A stretch of 64,000 bases of DNA from Nereocystis luetkeana (GCA_031213475.1 JARUPZ010000026.1:6555785-6619784), one strand, 5' to 3'. Positions 1-10,368 are shown, counted from the first letter of the stretch. The notes: generated from the letters alone by a model not told the origin. A program made the numbers and translations.

Positions 1-160
1 ATGAAAAGCAAATAACCTGCTGTACGTACATTTGGTCGTAATAAGAACGCAAAGGCTCGTCACTTTTTGGGGGCTAAGAAACCCGGAACAAGAAAATCGT
101 GCTCGACCACGAGCGCTACACCAAAGTCTGCCACTTTGGGCGGAAGTTGAAAGGATCTTG

Positions 161-370
161 TAGGGCCGCTGTCCCGTTTTGGGTACAAACTACTTGGAAT
201 CTGAGTGGTTTGTCCCTTTAACGGGACTGCCACGTGGAATTTGAGCGGTTGCTACTCAAAATCCAAGTAGTAAACTCAGGACGGCAGTCCGGTTTTGGGG
301 ATAAACCACTCAAATTCTATTGAAGCAGTTTGTCTCCTAAACGGGACTGACTGCAGTACTACTAATAGAA
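161..370. repeat. Degenerate double copy of the TTAA-type palindromic MITE
   Basis: Two head-to-tail, partly rearranged copies of the commonest MITE of the window (family A below). Hallmarks visible are CAGTCCCGTTTTGGGGACAA-like arms at about 171 and 281 and complementary TTTGTCCC/AACGGGACTG arms at about 210 and 330. Terminal CCCTTTTAG segments are eroded, so this is an old insertion. Confidence 0.7.
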
Positions 371-663
371 GGGAACCGTATCAAGACCAAGCGGCCCTTT
401 TGTTCACGCCCGGTACCTGGTTTACAATAAATAGTATTTGTACTCGCACTTTGTTCATGTCCAAAGTTGTTCGAGGATGGTGCCACAACGCGACTATCGA
501 TACGGCTTGCTCAGGTTGTATTACCAGGTACCAGGTATTAATTAATACCTGGAACCCGATAGATGTGTCTTGCTCTTGGCGGGGCCATGCTGCTGTGGAT
601 ACAGCACACACCCCTTGCCGTCCGTTACGTTTGGAGCCCCGATGCCCCGAGATAAAGCGACTA

Positions 664-760
664 AATCCCTTGTAGGGCTGCAGTCCCGTTTTCGGGACAA
701 ACCGCTCAGATTCTAAGTAGTGTGTCTCCACATCGGAACTGCAGTCCTGAAAGGGTTGTG
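664..760. mobile_element. Family A MITE (palindromic, TTAA-type)
   Basis: About 97 bp with arms reading CCTTGTAGGGCTGCAGTCCC on the left and GGAACTGCAGTCCTGAAAGG on the right, which pair as a near-complete stem. The outer TTAA has been lost. It has no coding capacity. Confidence 0.75.
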
Positions 761-1032
761 ATAACTTTTGGTCCTATATGCATGTGCTCAACGTTGCCAT
801 TTTAATACCCCGCTAGCCTTGTCGCCAAAATTCAGGGGATTCTTGACTGCTGCGTACTGCTGTGCACGAGTTGGAAGTACCCCGTCGACTATAAACATAT
901 ATTTCATGCGTCGCTCGGCGTTTTGCACTCTCTCCCCGTTGTGGAGACCGTCAGCTCAGAAATATTCCTGGTCAGTGTGTTATCTCGCATGTAACACTAT
1001 TGATACGAGTATTATGTTGCTGCCCTTATATT

Positions 1033-1130
1033 AACCCCTTGGAAGTTCTGCAGTCTCGTTTTGGGTACGAACCACTCATATTGTAAGTAGTTTGTCCCCC
1101 AAACGAGACTGCAGTACTAGAAGGATCAAC
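1033..1130. mobile_element. Family A MITE (palindromic, TTAA-type)
   Basis: Left end TTAACCCCTTGGAAG at about 1032. The right arm ends GAGACTGCAGTACTAGAAGG followed by ATCAA. The stem is imperfect, so the copy is moderately old. Confidence 0.75.
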
Positions 1131-2109
1131 TCAGCGCCACAGCAGCAGTGTAGTCCGTGACTACGCAGTATACCGGGTGCTTGCTGCCCATGTTATCCCG
1201 TATCCTTGAGGTGTACCTACCAGACATCGTCGAGGGGGAGAACGCGTTGATTGAGGTGCTTGAGGCTGCCGCGTAGGCAAGGTACCCATTAACAGAATGA
1301 CGATCACCGTTGAGAGGAGACTTGCGGGCGGCGCCGTCTCATCTTTGGAGCTGTGGCATTCACGTCAATCGGTGCGCATGCGATGCATGCGCATAGGATA
1401 GTTACAGCAGTTTAGTCCCCAAACTGATGCTACAACAGTGGTAGCACTACAGGTGCACATCACACCATTCTGTCTCAAGCTATAAGCACCGATTGTATTG
1501 TGATATTAAATCAACACGGTAGTTATACTTCGGAACAGAGTGGTAGACATGGATACACTTGATATATGGTATCACGGCAGTATACCAAGTGCCAGTTACA
1601 TGCATGCATCCATACGCGCTCGTATTTCGTGTATCACGAGTACATCTGAACCATAAGTTGAAGATGGCTGCAGAGCGAGGTCGATAGTTGATATCGTGTG
1701 CACGTACTCCGGTAGTACTACAGAGCAGGGTTGTACAGAGCAGGGGAATAGTTATCACTAGGCAGCCGGAGCGTGGTGCGCGCCGGAGTACGTGCCGTAA
1801 GCGAGGTGGGCCCGCAGAGGGCCGCCGGGGGGGAGGGGGGGGGGGGCGGAGGCCACATTTTGTCAATATATAAACGCGTTTGTTATAACTCAAAATGTGC
1901 GTCCTAACCGCAAAAAAAAAAAGTTCAACTGAACTCCCCCAAAAATGGCATATTCTCTGGATCACAAAGTAATTTGGCGTACAAGTGTCCAACAGCATGG
2001 GAAAAGGTACCTCAAACGGCGAGAAACCCCCAAAAGTATTTCGCCTGCTCTGAAACGGACACAAGATTGTCGCACAGATGGGATACCCGAACTTCAACGC
2101 GATGAGTTG
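1131..2109. other. No recognisable gene; low-copy spacer
   Basis: I see no family protein and no splice-consistent exon. A G-rich tract lies at 1825-1848. The long minus-strand open frame across 1480-2196 runs over low-complexity and repeat sequence and has no recognisable domain, so I do not call it a gene. Confidence 0.5.
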
Positions 2110-2318
2110 CACTACAGCAGTGGTGGTCCCCATATAGTGTCGGCATGTATGCGCCAGCGAACGACACCGGCATTTTACGTGGCGGAAAACCTGCACTACT
2201 CCCGCACACCGGTACTGCCGCCCTCGCTATTCCCGTGTGTGCCAAGGGATTTCGCCGGCGCTATTATAGCGGGCAGCCGGCACTACTTCAACGGCACTCT
2301 GTAGAGGGACCACTTTCT
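2110..2318. mobile_element. TIR element, family I (GTGGTCCC/GGGACCAC)
   Basis: Left end CAGTGGTGGTCCCCATATAG, right end CTCTGTAGAGGGACCAC. These match the ends of the neighbour at 2425-2641 and the copy at 51266-51428, including an internal segment reading ATGTATGCGCCAGC in both this copy and the 51 kb copy. It is a non-coding MITE of about 200 bp. Confidence 0.65.
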
Positions 2319-2424
2319 GTAATTGTATATATGAGGCGGTACGGCATACGGCACATTCACACCATACCAGGTAGGCTGTCAATAGAGTGTCTTCGCTTTT
2401 GTCGCTATTATACGGTAGTAATAA

Positions 2425-2641
2425 CAGTGGTCCCCTCTATAGTGCCGGTTGAGCATGACAACCGTGCCGATCGCCCGCTATACGTACGTAGCGCCTGTGG
2501 AATCGCTCGCCTGAGATGGGATTGAGGACGAGTATGGCAGTCAGTCCGTGTTCGGAGCACATAGTGCTGGTTGCCGCTATAGTAGTGCCGATATTGTTGG
2601 CTGACGCATTTATTCCGGCACTATATAGGGACCACTACTGG
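2425..2641. mobile_element. TIR element, family I
   Basis: Begins ACAGTGGTCCCCTCTATAGT and ends CACTATATAGGGACCACTAC, a clear terminal inverted repeat of about 18 bp with two or three mismatches. The interior differs from the 2110 copy and has no coding signature. Confidence 0.65.
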
Positions 2642-2990
2642 TGTGCATCACTTGTACCATCATGATATCCCACTCCAAGCCCGGATATTTGTCCATACAG
2701 CAGTTTTTATTGTGTGTGTCATCTTCAAATTGGACCGTTCTCTGCCTGGTCCACAACGACATGTACCCATCGATCCAGTCCAACCCAGCACACCCAGTGA
2801 TATCGTGTGCAATATGATTGTTCTTCCAGTAGAGAGATCCATCGATTGATGCATCCAGGTATATTAGGTACCTCTGGTGTATATGGCAAGTGTAGAAAGA
2901 GCTACAGCAGTACGTTGTACCAGGCGGCCTGTGTTTTCAAGTAAGGAGTAAAATAGATACCTGGTAGATGATAATGACCACGGTTGCAAT

Positions 2991-3460
2991 ATTAGGGGGG
3001 ACATTAGTTAATAGGACCTATGGTATACATAAAAACCTACCAGGTATTTTTTTTTTTTTTTTCTTTTTCATCCCATTCAGTATCTTCGCACATCTTCTTC
3101 TCTCTCCTTCCAACTCGTAACTCAGATCCGGGGTCACATAGCAGGCTCTTCCCCCCCCTTCCCGCTACGGTACGTGCCTTCATTTTTATCGCGAGAAGAT
3201 TTCAGCCTTTTCTTCCCTCGTCGACTCGCATCGAATTGTGCCTACCCACGCTGCAAGGCGCTCTCAACAATTGAATCCTTTTTTATATTTGCAAATAAAG
3301 TCAAAGTCCGACCCACCTGGGGCTCGAACCCAGGACTCAAACGAGTAGAATTCGAGGTTAACCACTTGAACCACCGGGGCGACCGGTATACAAGTATTTA
3401 ACCATTTTTACTATTAATAACAATATTTGGTCTTATTAACTACGGATGGTCCCCCGTAAT
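2991..3460. mobile_element. Family E MITE interrupted by a SINE
   Basis: The left part (2991-3045) starts with a G run and reads AATAGGACCTATGG. The right part (3400-3460) reads ATTTGGTCTTATTAAC and then GGATGGTCCCCCGTA. Joined, they equal the intact ~100 bp copy at 40993-41096. The SINE at 3046-3386 sits between them, so the MITE is older than the SINE insertion. Confidence 0.75.
3046..3386 (-). mobile_element. tRNA-derived SINE (family S1), full length
   Basis: The minus-strand copy begins at 3386 with a tRNA-like head. The A-box region reads GGTTCAAGTGGTTAACC and the B box GGTTCGAGCCC. Then come a body containing CTCGTCGACTCGCATCG (plus-strand reading) and a terminal A run, seen as T at 3046-3060. 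The layout is that of a pol III SINE that borrows LINE machinery. A possible target duplication is CCAGGTATTT (3040-3049) versus ACAAGTATTT (3390-3399). Confidence 0.85.
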
Positions 3461-3619
3461 AGTTGTCGTCTCTGCTCCAATCTCTAATACCAAAGCGTGC
3501 AAGTTATTCTGCTGTTGTCAAGACACAGGCCTTTTTTTCCCACTTTTGCTTTCTACAGCAGTTGTGTTGTTGTGTTCTCGTACCCGGTACGTTCATATTT
3601 CACGTGCTATAATCACTCT

Positions 3620-3671
3620 AAATATTAGTAGTTTGTCCCCAAAACGGGACTGGGGTCCTAAAAGGGTTAAC
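3620..3671. mobile_element. Family A MITE, right half only
   Basis: The segment carries TAGTAGTTTGTCCCCAAAAC and GGGACTGGGGTCCTAAAAGG, then GTTAA. The left arm is absent, so this is a truncated copy. Confidence 0.7.
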
Positions 3672-3884
3672 TCGTTTGCGGGTATTTGTTTTGGTTTCCT
3701 CTGTCTTACAGCAGTCTTGACCACATGCTTTGTATATCTCCTGGATAAATACAAATGCAGGGCGGACGCTGAGTGTGCTGGGTGTACTGATGTAGTTGGA
3801 TAGAAGGACGGTACAATGTGAAGCAATCACACAGCGGTCAGTAGCTCACTCAACCCGTATGATACAAAACGGCGGTGTCACCTT

Positions 3885-3981
3885 AGCCCTTTTAAGACTG
3901 CAGTCCCGTTCTGAGGGACAAAGCACCTAAATTGTAATTATTTTCGTCCCCAAACGGGACTGCAGCGCTAAAAGATTCAAG
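3885..3981. mobile_element. Family A MITE
   Basis: Left end CCCTTTTAAGACTGCAGTCC, right end GGGACTGCAGCGCTAAAAG. Both arms of the stem are intact. The TTAA flank is degraded (TTAG on the left). Confidence 0.8.
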
Positions 3982-4119
3982 AGAAAGCGAAATTCGCACA
4001 GGGGTGCGATCGTTTTTCAGCGCTATTGGTAGTTTTCTCGACAACAACCGTAAGGTGGTCTAAAGTCGAACTTTTTTGTTCCCGGAAGGCTCTCGGTCAA
4101 ATATTTCCGGAAACACCTC

Positions 4120-4216
4120 ACTCCTTTTAGGCCCGCAATCCCGTTTCGGGGACAAACTACATGGAATTTGGCTGGTTTGTCTCCAAAACGGGACTGCGGT
4201 CCTAAAGGGGTTGGTG
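4120..4216. mobile_element. Family A MITE
   Basis: Left CCTTTTAGGCCCGCAATCCC, right GGGACTGCGGTCCTAAAGG, with the typical unpaired centre (ACTACATGGAATTTGGCTGG). It is a well-preserved stem-loop. Confidence 0.8.
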
Positions 4217-4277
4217 TTGTTTGGCATTGGCCATCTTCCTGTCCTAGAAAAATCGAGCGCTAAAGAACCCTATCTAA

Positions 4278-4441
4278 GATGTCAGCAGGCATGTCACGCA
4301 AGGCAAAACGTGCGCTGTCAAGGGTATCGGGCCGAGTTTTCCACTCTCATACCTAGTATTTTGGTTTTGGTGCCAGCTGATGCATGTCACGGCAAAGTTG
4401 CTTAATGTCAAAGGGGGTGAAAGTGCTGTCTCCTGACATAT
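4278..4441. mobile_element. Family H MITE (TGTCAGGAGAC ends)
   Basis: Left end GATGTCAGCAGGCATGTCA, right end TGCTGTCTCCTGACATATA. The size and the internal AAAACGTGCGCTGTCAAGGG block match copies at 12086, 39710 and 44558. It is non-coding. Confidence 0.7.
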
Positions 4442-4544
4442 ATGCTCCCTCTGGTACTATTAATAGCAATATTCATAGGGGGTTGCAGCCTTCTCCAGGG
4501 AGTTTAGGTGGGTTCTTCCTGCTAGGTATATAGTTGATTGGGTT

Positions 4545-4745
4545 CTGTGTGTGTGTTCTTCACATTAAACCGTTCTTTCTACCCGTCGACATCCAGCACA
4601 ACCAGTGTCCGTGCCGATTCTTCAATCCTAGAAGAGATACAAGTTCTGTGGTCACAAAGCTACGCCACAGAGATACTACGTTGCCACGTGTGCAGTGTGC
4701 ACTGCAGAGGGGAATGCAAAGCCATGTTCTGGAAATGATTGAAAT
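4545..4745 (+). mobile_element. Fold-back element FB-1, single left arm
   Basis: Starts GTGTGTTCTTCACATTAAAC and continues through TTCTTTCTACCCGTCGACAT and TGTGGTCACAAAGCTACGCC. It matches the left arm of the complete element at 14091-15440. Only one arm is left here. Confidence 0.75.
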
Positions 4746-4778
4746 AAACGAATATGAGGAAGCTGGTTGTTTAACCCT

Positions 4779-4882
4779 TCTAGCACTACTGCTGTGACTA
4801 GTGCCGTTTTGGGGACAAAACTACTAAAAAAATGAGTGGTATGTCCCCCGAAAGGGTCTGCAGTCCTAAGAGGGTTCAACAG
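4779..4882. mobile_element. Family A MITE
   Basis: Left TTTAACCCTTCTAGCAC, right GTCTGCAGTCCTAAGAGGG. The left arm carries a short insertion around CTGCTGTGACTAG that weakens the stem. Confidence 0.75.
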
Positions 4883-5012
4883 GTGAATCCGAAGGCCCAC
4901 ACCCCACAGAGTTAACCCGACCAGAGAATGATTACTGTGGGTTAATAATCGCGTAATTTTGGCCACTCTTTTCCTACCGTTTACGATGATCCATCGTTTC
5001 GTTTGCTATGTA

Positions 5013-5253
5013 AGGCTCATTCTTATCGGAGAGCGTTTTTTTCCATAATGTCCAAAGTTTGGAAGTAATTGGAGATATGTATCGATAGACGGATGCGTTC
5101 TGTCCCTATTCGTGAAATTCTCCAGGAGCAGAAAAATCAAAATGGTTAAATTTCACATATTTCGAAAAAAACACGAAAATATGGAAGAATAAAAAATTAA
5201 ACGAAAAAAATGTCGAAATTATGGGAAAAAAGCTCTCCGATAAGAGTGACTCT
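5013..5253. mobile_element. Family D MITE (TTATCGGAGAG ends)
   Basis: Terminal inverted repeats CATTCTTATCGGAGAGCG on the left and AGCTCTCCGATAAGAGTG on the right enclose about 200 AT-rich bases. Copies with the same ends lie at 9504, 10369 and 18229. There is no open frame of note. Confidence 0.75.
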
Positions 5254-5968
5254 TACAAGGTTGTATGTAGGGTGGGGGTCCATAGCCAAAAACATTTTGA
5301 ATGACAGAAATTTCCAAACCACCTAAAGGAGAATCGTGAAGCGATGTTGCCAACGACCAACAAAATACAAAAACTACCGACAGCAGTGGATGTACCTTCC
5401 TGTTCTCTTAGCCCTATGCCCCCTTCCCTCCGAGAGGGCCAAGCCCTCCTCCCCAAACACTACCGAAGAAGCATTGAACGAGAGACAACCCGCGGTCCGA
5501 ATGGATGGCTGGTTTGTAGCAGCTGCGCGGTCTGCTGCGCGGTGTTGGTGCCTGATACAGCTATTCTGGATCGATGATGCTAATGTTCCTGGATTGCTAT
5601 TATATACCAGGTACCAATATATATATATCTATACCTGGTGTATAATATACCTGGTATATATTATGCTCGTAATATATACTTATATTATGTTGATAATAAG
5701 TATGTATAAACCTGGTACATGTATACCATTCTGTCTCTGTTTATGAGCATCGTTTGGGAAAGATATGAATACGCAAACGACCCTTATATTCAGGAACAGA
5801 GTGGTACCCTGGTAGGAAACAGACCAGACAAGAACATGAAACCGAATTGATTTCAAACAAATTTCCTCCCGAACACTCTTTTCTGAACAAGCCGCAGGGG
5901 TCACAGGACACAGTCTATATTATGGGCTATGACATGACCCTAAAAATGTTGCTTCCTGGGGTCCGAAC
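5254..5968. other. Unassigned spacer with TA-rich tract and TACCWGGTA motifs
   Basis: Nothing recognisable as a gene. 5600-5720 is a run of TATA steps punctuated by palindromic TACCAGGTA (5605-5613) and TACCTGGTA (5648-5656), with near matches at 5633 and 5711. Confidence 0.5.
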
Positions 5969-6226
5969 CGTGTAAGACTATCACACGTGGGTGATAAGAT
6001 AACGCACACCCTCGGACCCTCGGACGGTTTTCAAAGCTTGGTCTTCTCGACAGCGGGGAGGGCGTACTGAATACGCCGACCGATGCATATATGCAGACTT
6101 CTCGACGAATTTCCAAAGCCACCATTTTCGTTGTGTGTGCCCCCCATGTTTTGTAGGATACCGGGTCTGAAGTTCGTTCCAGGGGGTGTGTTATATTATC
6201 ACCCAGTGTGATAGTGTTCTACGATA
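5969..6226. mobile_element. Inverted-repeat element with CACACGTGGGTGATA arms
   Basis: The left arm (about 5974-6012) reads GACTATCACACGTGGGTGAT. The right arm (about 6187-6226) reads TTATCACCCAGTGTGATAGT, its complement with few mismatches over about 40 bp. The elements at 12005-12070 and 12655-12735 share the CACACGTGTG core. It is a non-coding TIR element. Confidence 0.65.
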
Positions 6227-6259
6227 GGTAGGTCATGTTACAGATATACTGGTAGGTGT

Positions 6260-6280
6260 CTCCCCCCCCCCCCCCCCCCG
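6260..6280. repeat. Poly(C) tract
   Basis: A homopolymer of about 19 C residues next to the inverted-repeat element. It is likely length-polymorphic. Confidence 0.9.
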
Positions 6281-6317
6281 CCACGATGTCGTGCATACTA
6301 TTCGAAATATTCTTGCC

Positions 6318-6416
6318 TTAACCCTTTTACGACTATATTTCCGTTTGGGGGGCAAGCTGCTCGTAATTAGAGTGGATTGTCCCCAAAACGGGACTGCAGT
6401 CCTTGAAGGGGCTTAA
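6318..6416. mobile_element. Family A MITE, TTAA on both sides
   Basis: TTAACCCTTTTACGAC on the left and CTTGAAGGGGCTTAA on the right. The left arm has diverged (TATATTTCCG instead of GCAGTCCCG) while the right arm is canonical. Confidence 0.8.
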
Positions 6417-6582
6417 TGGGAAGTTTTTATCGCGCGTGCTTGTATGTGCTGGTATGTGTATATATCTGGTGCGTACGTACGTACGTAGAGTTCGGCATTC
6501 CCACCGCTCGTCGACTTGCATCATGAATTATGAGAGATAAAACTAAGAATCGCAACATCATCGAATGAATCGCCGTCAGGTA

Positions 6583-6679
6583 TTAACCCCTTTAGAACCG
6601 CAGTCCCGTTGTGGGGACAAACCACTCAAATTTCAAGTAGTTTGTCCCCAAAACGGGACTGCGGTTTTAAAAGGGTTAA
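6583..6679. mobile_element. Family A MITE, intact reference copy
   Basis: A perfect TTAA duplication flanks a 97 bp unit (TTAA included). It begins CCCCTTTAGAACCGCAGTCC and ends GGGACTGCGGTTTTAAAAGG. The arms pair over about 38 bp around a short AT-rich centre. The TTAA target and CCC-T start are the signature of piggyBac-type elements. Confidence 0.88.
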
Positions 6680-6949
6680 GTACATGATGTATCTATATGT
6701 ATATTGTATACCTGGTATACAGCAGTGTGTGTACCGCGTGTTTCGGCGCTTTGACTCCAACCACAAAGAGAAGAAGAAGCAGCAAGCAAGCAGGCTTCAA
6801 GAGAAGGGAGAGAAAATGGCAACTTTTTTAATTATTATTGTTGCCGCGTGCTTCTATTGTTCCTTACCTCGCACGCTCGTACAGTACAGCATGTATTGCT
6901 GTACGATAGTATGTACTGGTAAGTAGATAGAGCAGTACCAGTATATAGA

Positions 6950-7245
6950 AGTGAGTGTGTTCTTTTTACTCATCTGGACACCTACAGCAGCAGCACATTT
7001 ATCGTGTGTGCTCCTCACATTATTTACCCGCTCTGTCTTGTTCCTACGTCGGCATGCAGCACACCCAGTGTCCGTGCTGACAGAGAGATCAAAGCTCTGT
7101 GACCACAACACCACGCCACGGAGATACTTTGCACAACTTTTCAATACAGTAGAAAGGGGGGTAGACGATACAGCAGTAGGGCGAGTAGGCAAATGCAATG
7201 TCAGGCCATCGTACTAGAGATGACAAGCACAACATACGCTATATT
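6950..7245 (+). mobile_element. Diverged FB-1 arm
   Basis: Contains GTGTGTGCTCCTCACATTA, CAGCACACCCAGTGTCCGTG and CTCTGTGACCACAACACCAC in the same order as the FB-1 left arm, with many substitutions. This is an older subfamily. Confidence 0.55.
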
Positions 7246-8145
7246 ATACGCCACCTCTGTTACAGCAGTAGTGCCCACAAACAAAACCGAACATGAGCAA
7301 AAATCAAATAACGCCTGGTTTGTAAAAAACGGGATCGGGTCAACATCAGCCCCTCCCAAATCCTTTTTCACAGGCACCGTGCTCCCCACAGGAGCCTTCA
7401 AATGACACACCACGCGCGGAGAAGCCCGATCAAGTCGTGGTAGAGTATGTTAGCTTGGTGGTGCTTGGTCCTCCTAGAGTTGGATAAATTTGATTCTTCG
7501 CGGCTAGAAGCAGCTACCTGGTAGCAGCTTTGGTCAAGGCAGTTTCGCCGCCTGTTTAGACAATCTTGACGGCCGAGGTCACGGTGGGAAACGTGGATGA
7601 AGTCGCCCAGGGATCTCACTATGTTCGTGTATACGACCAAGGAAGTATTTGAGGGCGGGAGGCATCGAGATCGATGCGAAAGGCGCCTTAATCGGCCTCT
7701 GAAGTGCGCCCCTCAAAAAGCAAAGAAGTCTGTTCTAAAACGCAGCCTTTAATTTCCTGCTGTATGCGAGTACTCGCAAGGCACTCGTACATGTTTCGAG
7801 AAAAACACTCGTGAGCTGGAGAAAAAAAACACTCGTTTACCGTAGGTATTGCAACAAAAAATGGAACCACACTTCCAAACTTCAGCTACGAGGTCGCGCC
7901 TCCTAGAGGAGAGGGGTTTGCTGCCGCTTCGCCACGGTGTAGTGAGTGCACCAAAGAGTATTTGGCAGGGCGGGAGACTTCGGGATCGACTCTACAAGAG
8001 TTGTGGCAAAATTACGAAATGCCCTACAGGAAAAGAAAACAGGGGTGGAGGTGCTTCCAGTTGTTCTGTTGATTAAACAGTCGCCCTGATCGCGATTTAC
8101 TTCAGCGAACACTGCAACACAGGTGACGCCACCAGCCCCGATGAG
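7246..8145. other. No recognisable gene
   Basis: A short duplicated motif occurs at about 7640-7670 and 7950-7985 (AGTATTTG...GGCGGGAG...ATCGA). Open frames on both strands lack any family signature. A TACCTGGTA palindrome lies at 7515-7523. Confidence 0.45.
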
Positions 8146-8483
8146 CCGGTCGCCCCGGTGGTTCAAGTGGTTAACCTCGAATTCTACTTGTTTGAGTCCT
8201 GGGTTCGAGCCCCAGGTGGGTCGGACTTTGACTTTATTTGCAAAAATAAAAAGGATTCAATTGTTGAGAGCGCCTTGCAGCGTGGGTAGGCACAATTCGA
8301 TGCGAGTCGACGAGGGAAGAAAAGGCTGAAATCTTCTCGCGATAAAAATGAAGGCACGTACCGTAGCGGGAAGGGGGGAGAAGAGCCTGCTATGTGACCC
8401 CGGATCTGAGTTACGAGTTGGAAGGAGAGAGAGAAGAAGATGAGCGAAGATAATGAACGGGATGAGAAAAAAAAAAAAAAAAA
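8146..8483 (+). mobile_element. tRNA-derived SINE S1, full length, plus strand
   Basis: This is the best-preserved copy. The head (8146-8215) carries GTGGTTCAAGTGGTTAACC (A-box region) and CTGGGTTCGAGCCCCAGG (T-arm/B box with its own stem). The body includes the linker GACTTTATTTGCAAAAATAA, the conserved central block CGATGCGAGTCGACGAGGG at 8299 and a purine-rich 3' end. It finishes in about 17 A residues. Transcription by pol III from the internal promoter is inferred. Confidence 0.9.
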
Positions 8484-8689
8484 CATGGAAAGAGTCCCGC
8501 GCCTGACACCCCACACACATCATTTCGCCCCCCACATCATGATCCCGTTCTTCCATTATTAAAGATCGATTTCGTTGAAACGCGTTGTATATAGTACACA
8601 TGTTCAAGCTGCTTGTGATGCTTTGATGACGGGTCTGTTTGCCTCGGGTGGTATGGTGTCTAACACCGTGAAGGGTGTATTTCACCGAA

Positions 8690-8890
8690 CGTATAGACCT
8701 ATGCCAATGGTACAGCGAAGTTGCAATAAAAAGTTTGAATTTCAAAATACCCGCCAAACAAAATCAGAACACGCTTCCTATGGGCCACTTGAAAAAAAAA
8801 AAGTTCCTAACTTTTGGAAAAGCCCAAAAAAAGCAAATCTGGGCCGATGTTGGGCCAACATCGGCTTGAGAAAAACTCAGGCCGATCTTT
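8690..8890 (+). repeat. Dispersed repeat O, copy 1
   Basis: Runs from TATAGACCTATGCCAATGG through AAAAAGTTTGAATTTCAAAA to AAAACTCAGGCCGATC. It is nearly colinear with the minus-strand copy at 26585-26826. Near its end it holds a palindrome GCCGATGTTGGGCCAACATC (8842 on). A fragment of the start recurs at 9470-9500. Confidence 0.75.
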
Positions 8891-9503
8891 GGTTCGAAGC
8901 GGCGAGATTCCGAGTCCTCGACAGACATCGAGCAACAAAACCAACGATTGCGTCATGAATTCTGAACAGAGTGCGCTCGTTAGGGGCTCCGACCCACCCT
9001 AGGGTCACCGTCTTCACACCATGGCCGGTGTCATGTGGCGGGAGCTGACCAGGCGTGTGATAAAAAAAAAAATGGCCGCTGGTTTGCACAAAACAGAAGA
9101 CAAAACTTCTCCATCCGTCTCGAATGGCAAAAAATAGACTTTTTTTCAGGTTTGGGAGGATACCGTAGACCATGGATCCACCTGATATCTCCGAGGCCGT
9201 CATCTATACTCGTTGGGCTTGCCAGATACCGAGTGGGTTGGCCGTGGGCTGAGTCTATGTCGAGATCTAGCGTCGATCGTCGCACGAGCTGGTTTCGATC
9301 ACCGTGTTGACAATTTGCGACCAGAAAAACACAAATTGCGCCGCCTGCAGCCGTTGGGGGAAAAAAAAGAAAAAATCAAACATTTTTCTCTTTTTTTCCC
9401 ACAGCGGCGGTACGAGAAAGTTTTCGGCTGTTTTTTTAAAGCGATATATTTGAAAAAAAACTTTTGAACTTCGCGTTTCCATTGGCATAGGTCTAAGGAC
9501 CGC
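8891..9503. other. No recognisable gene
   Basis: Contains A/T-rich tracts and a 40 bp fragment of repeat O at 9465-9503. Overlapping open frames on both strands are probably fortuitous. Confidence 0.45.
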
Positions 9504-9763
9504 GTTATTATCGGAGAGTTTTTTCCCTGAAATTTCGAATTTTGGAAATGTTGGAAATTTGTATGAAGGTACGGGGGAGGCGTTCCGTCACGATTTGTAA
9601 AATTCTTCAGAAGAAGTATCAGGAACGATGAATATCGCATACATGTATATTTGCAAAAAAAACCCAGGAAAGTCTGGAGGATGAAAAACGATTGCGCGAA
9701 ACAAGAAAAAAAAAACCCCGCAAATTCTGAAAGTTCTGAAAGAAAAACTCTCAGCATATTACG
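9504..9763. mobile_element. Family D MITE
   Basis: Left end TTATTATCGGAGAGTTTTTT, right end AAAAACTCTCAGCATATTA. The interior shares CGTTCCGTCAC and AAATTCTTCAG with the 5013 and 18229 copies. Confidence 0.65.
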
Positions 9764-10368
9764 GGCCTTACTCGCATGAAAGATAACACACTCTCTCTGA
9801 GACGAATTTCTGAGTGAGCCGGGTTTCCCCAAAACAAGAAGCCTACAGCAGGTGCACACACAAACGAGAAAACTTGGGGGGTTGAAAATTTCTCGTCGGG
9901 GCCTGACCATGGACGCAGGCATGCATCGCTCGGCGCCTTTGCATGTACTGTGCGTGTGGACGGGCATTTGCAAAGAACGATCTGCAACCCTCTTTGCTTG
10001 GGGAGACTTCAAGAGAGGGAAATGGATAGAGCTGCGTGAGCCGGCGGCAGGATTTTTCACGACTAACAACCAATCGGTAGGTGCCGTTAGCCAACTCACT
10101 GAATTAAGTCGGCACGTCGGATGTGAGGAAACCAGCTTGTGGCCCAGGCGACTAGCCGACTTAGGTCAGGCGAGCGAAGCTATAAGCCAAATCAGCCATC
10201 TCCCCGGCTGGTGAGGTGCCGCCCCACCAATGTGGGGAATATATCCCGTATTCACTGATCCTTTCTGCCAGTATGAAAACCCAATATGTTGGATGGATAG
10301 TCGGCACTTCCAGGAAACGACTAACCGAGTACGAGTCCGACTACTGTAGTCAGGAGTTGATGGCTTCT
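9764..10368. other. No recognisable gene
   Basis: Open frames exist on both strands (for example 9852-10214 plus) but show no family motif. I see no repeat shared with the rest of the window apart from short purine runs. Confidence 0.45.

Noticed and set aside
1480-2196. 238-codon minus-strand open frame
   Set aside because: It crosses a TIR element and a G-rich tract, has no recognisable domain and is cysteine/arginine-rich in a way typical of chance translation.
3174-3401. Recurring open frame starting MPSFLSREDFSLFFPRRLAS
   Set aside because: The same peptide recurs wherever an S1 SINE is read in antisense (3174, 8184, 29219, 34313). It is repeat-derived, not a protein family.
8146-8220. 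Functional tRNA genes in the S1 heads
   Set aside because: All copies continue into the same SINE body and A tail, and the acceptor stems do not pair. They are pol III-derived retroelements, not tRNA genes.
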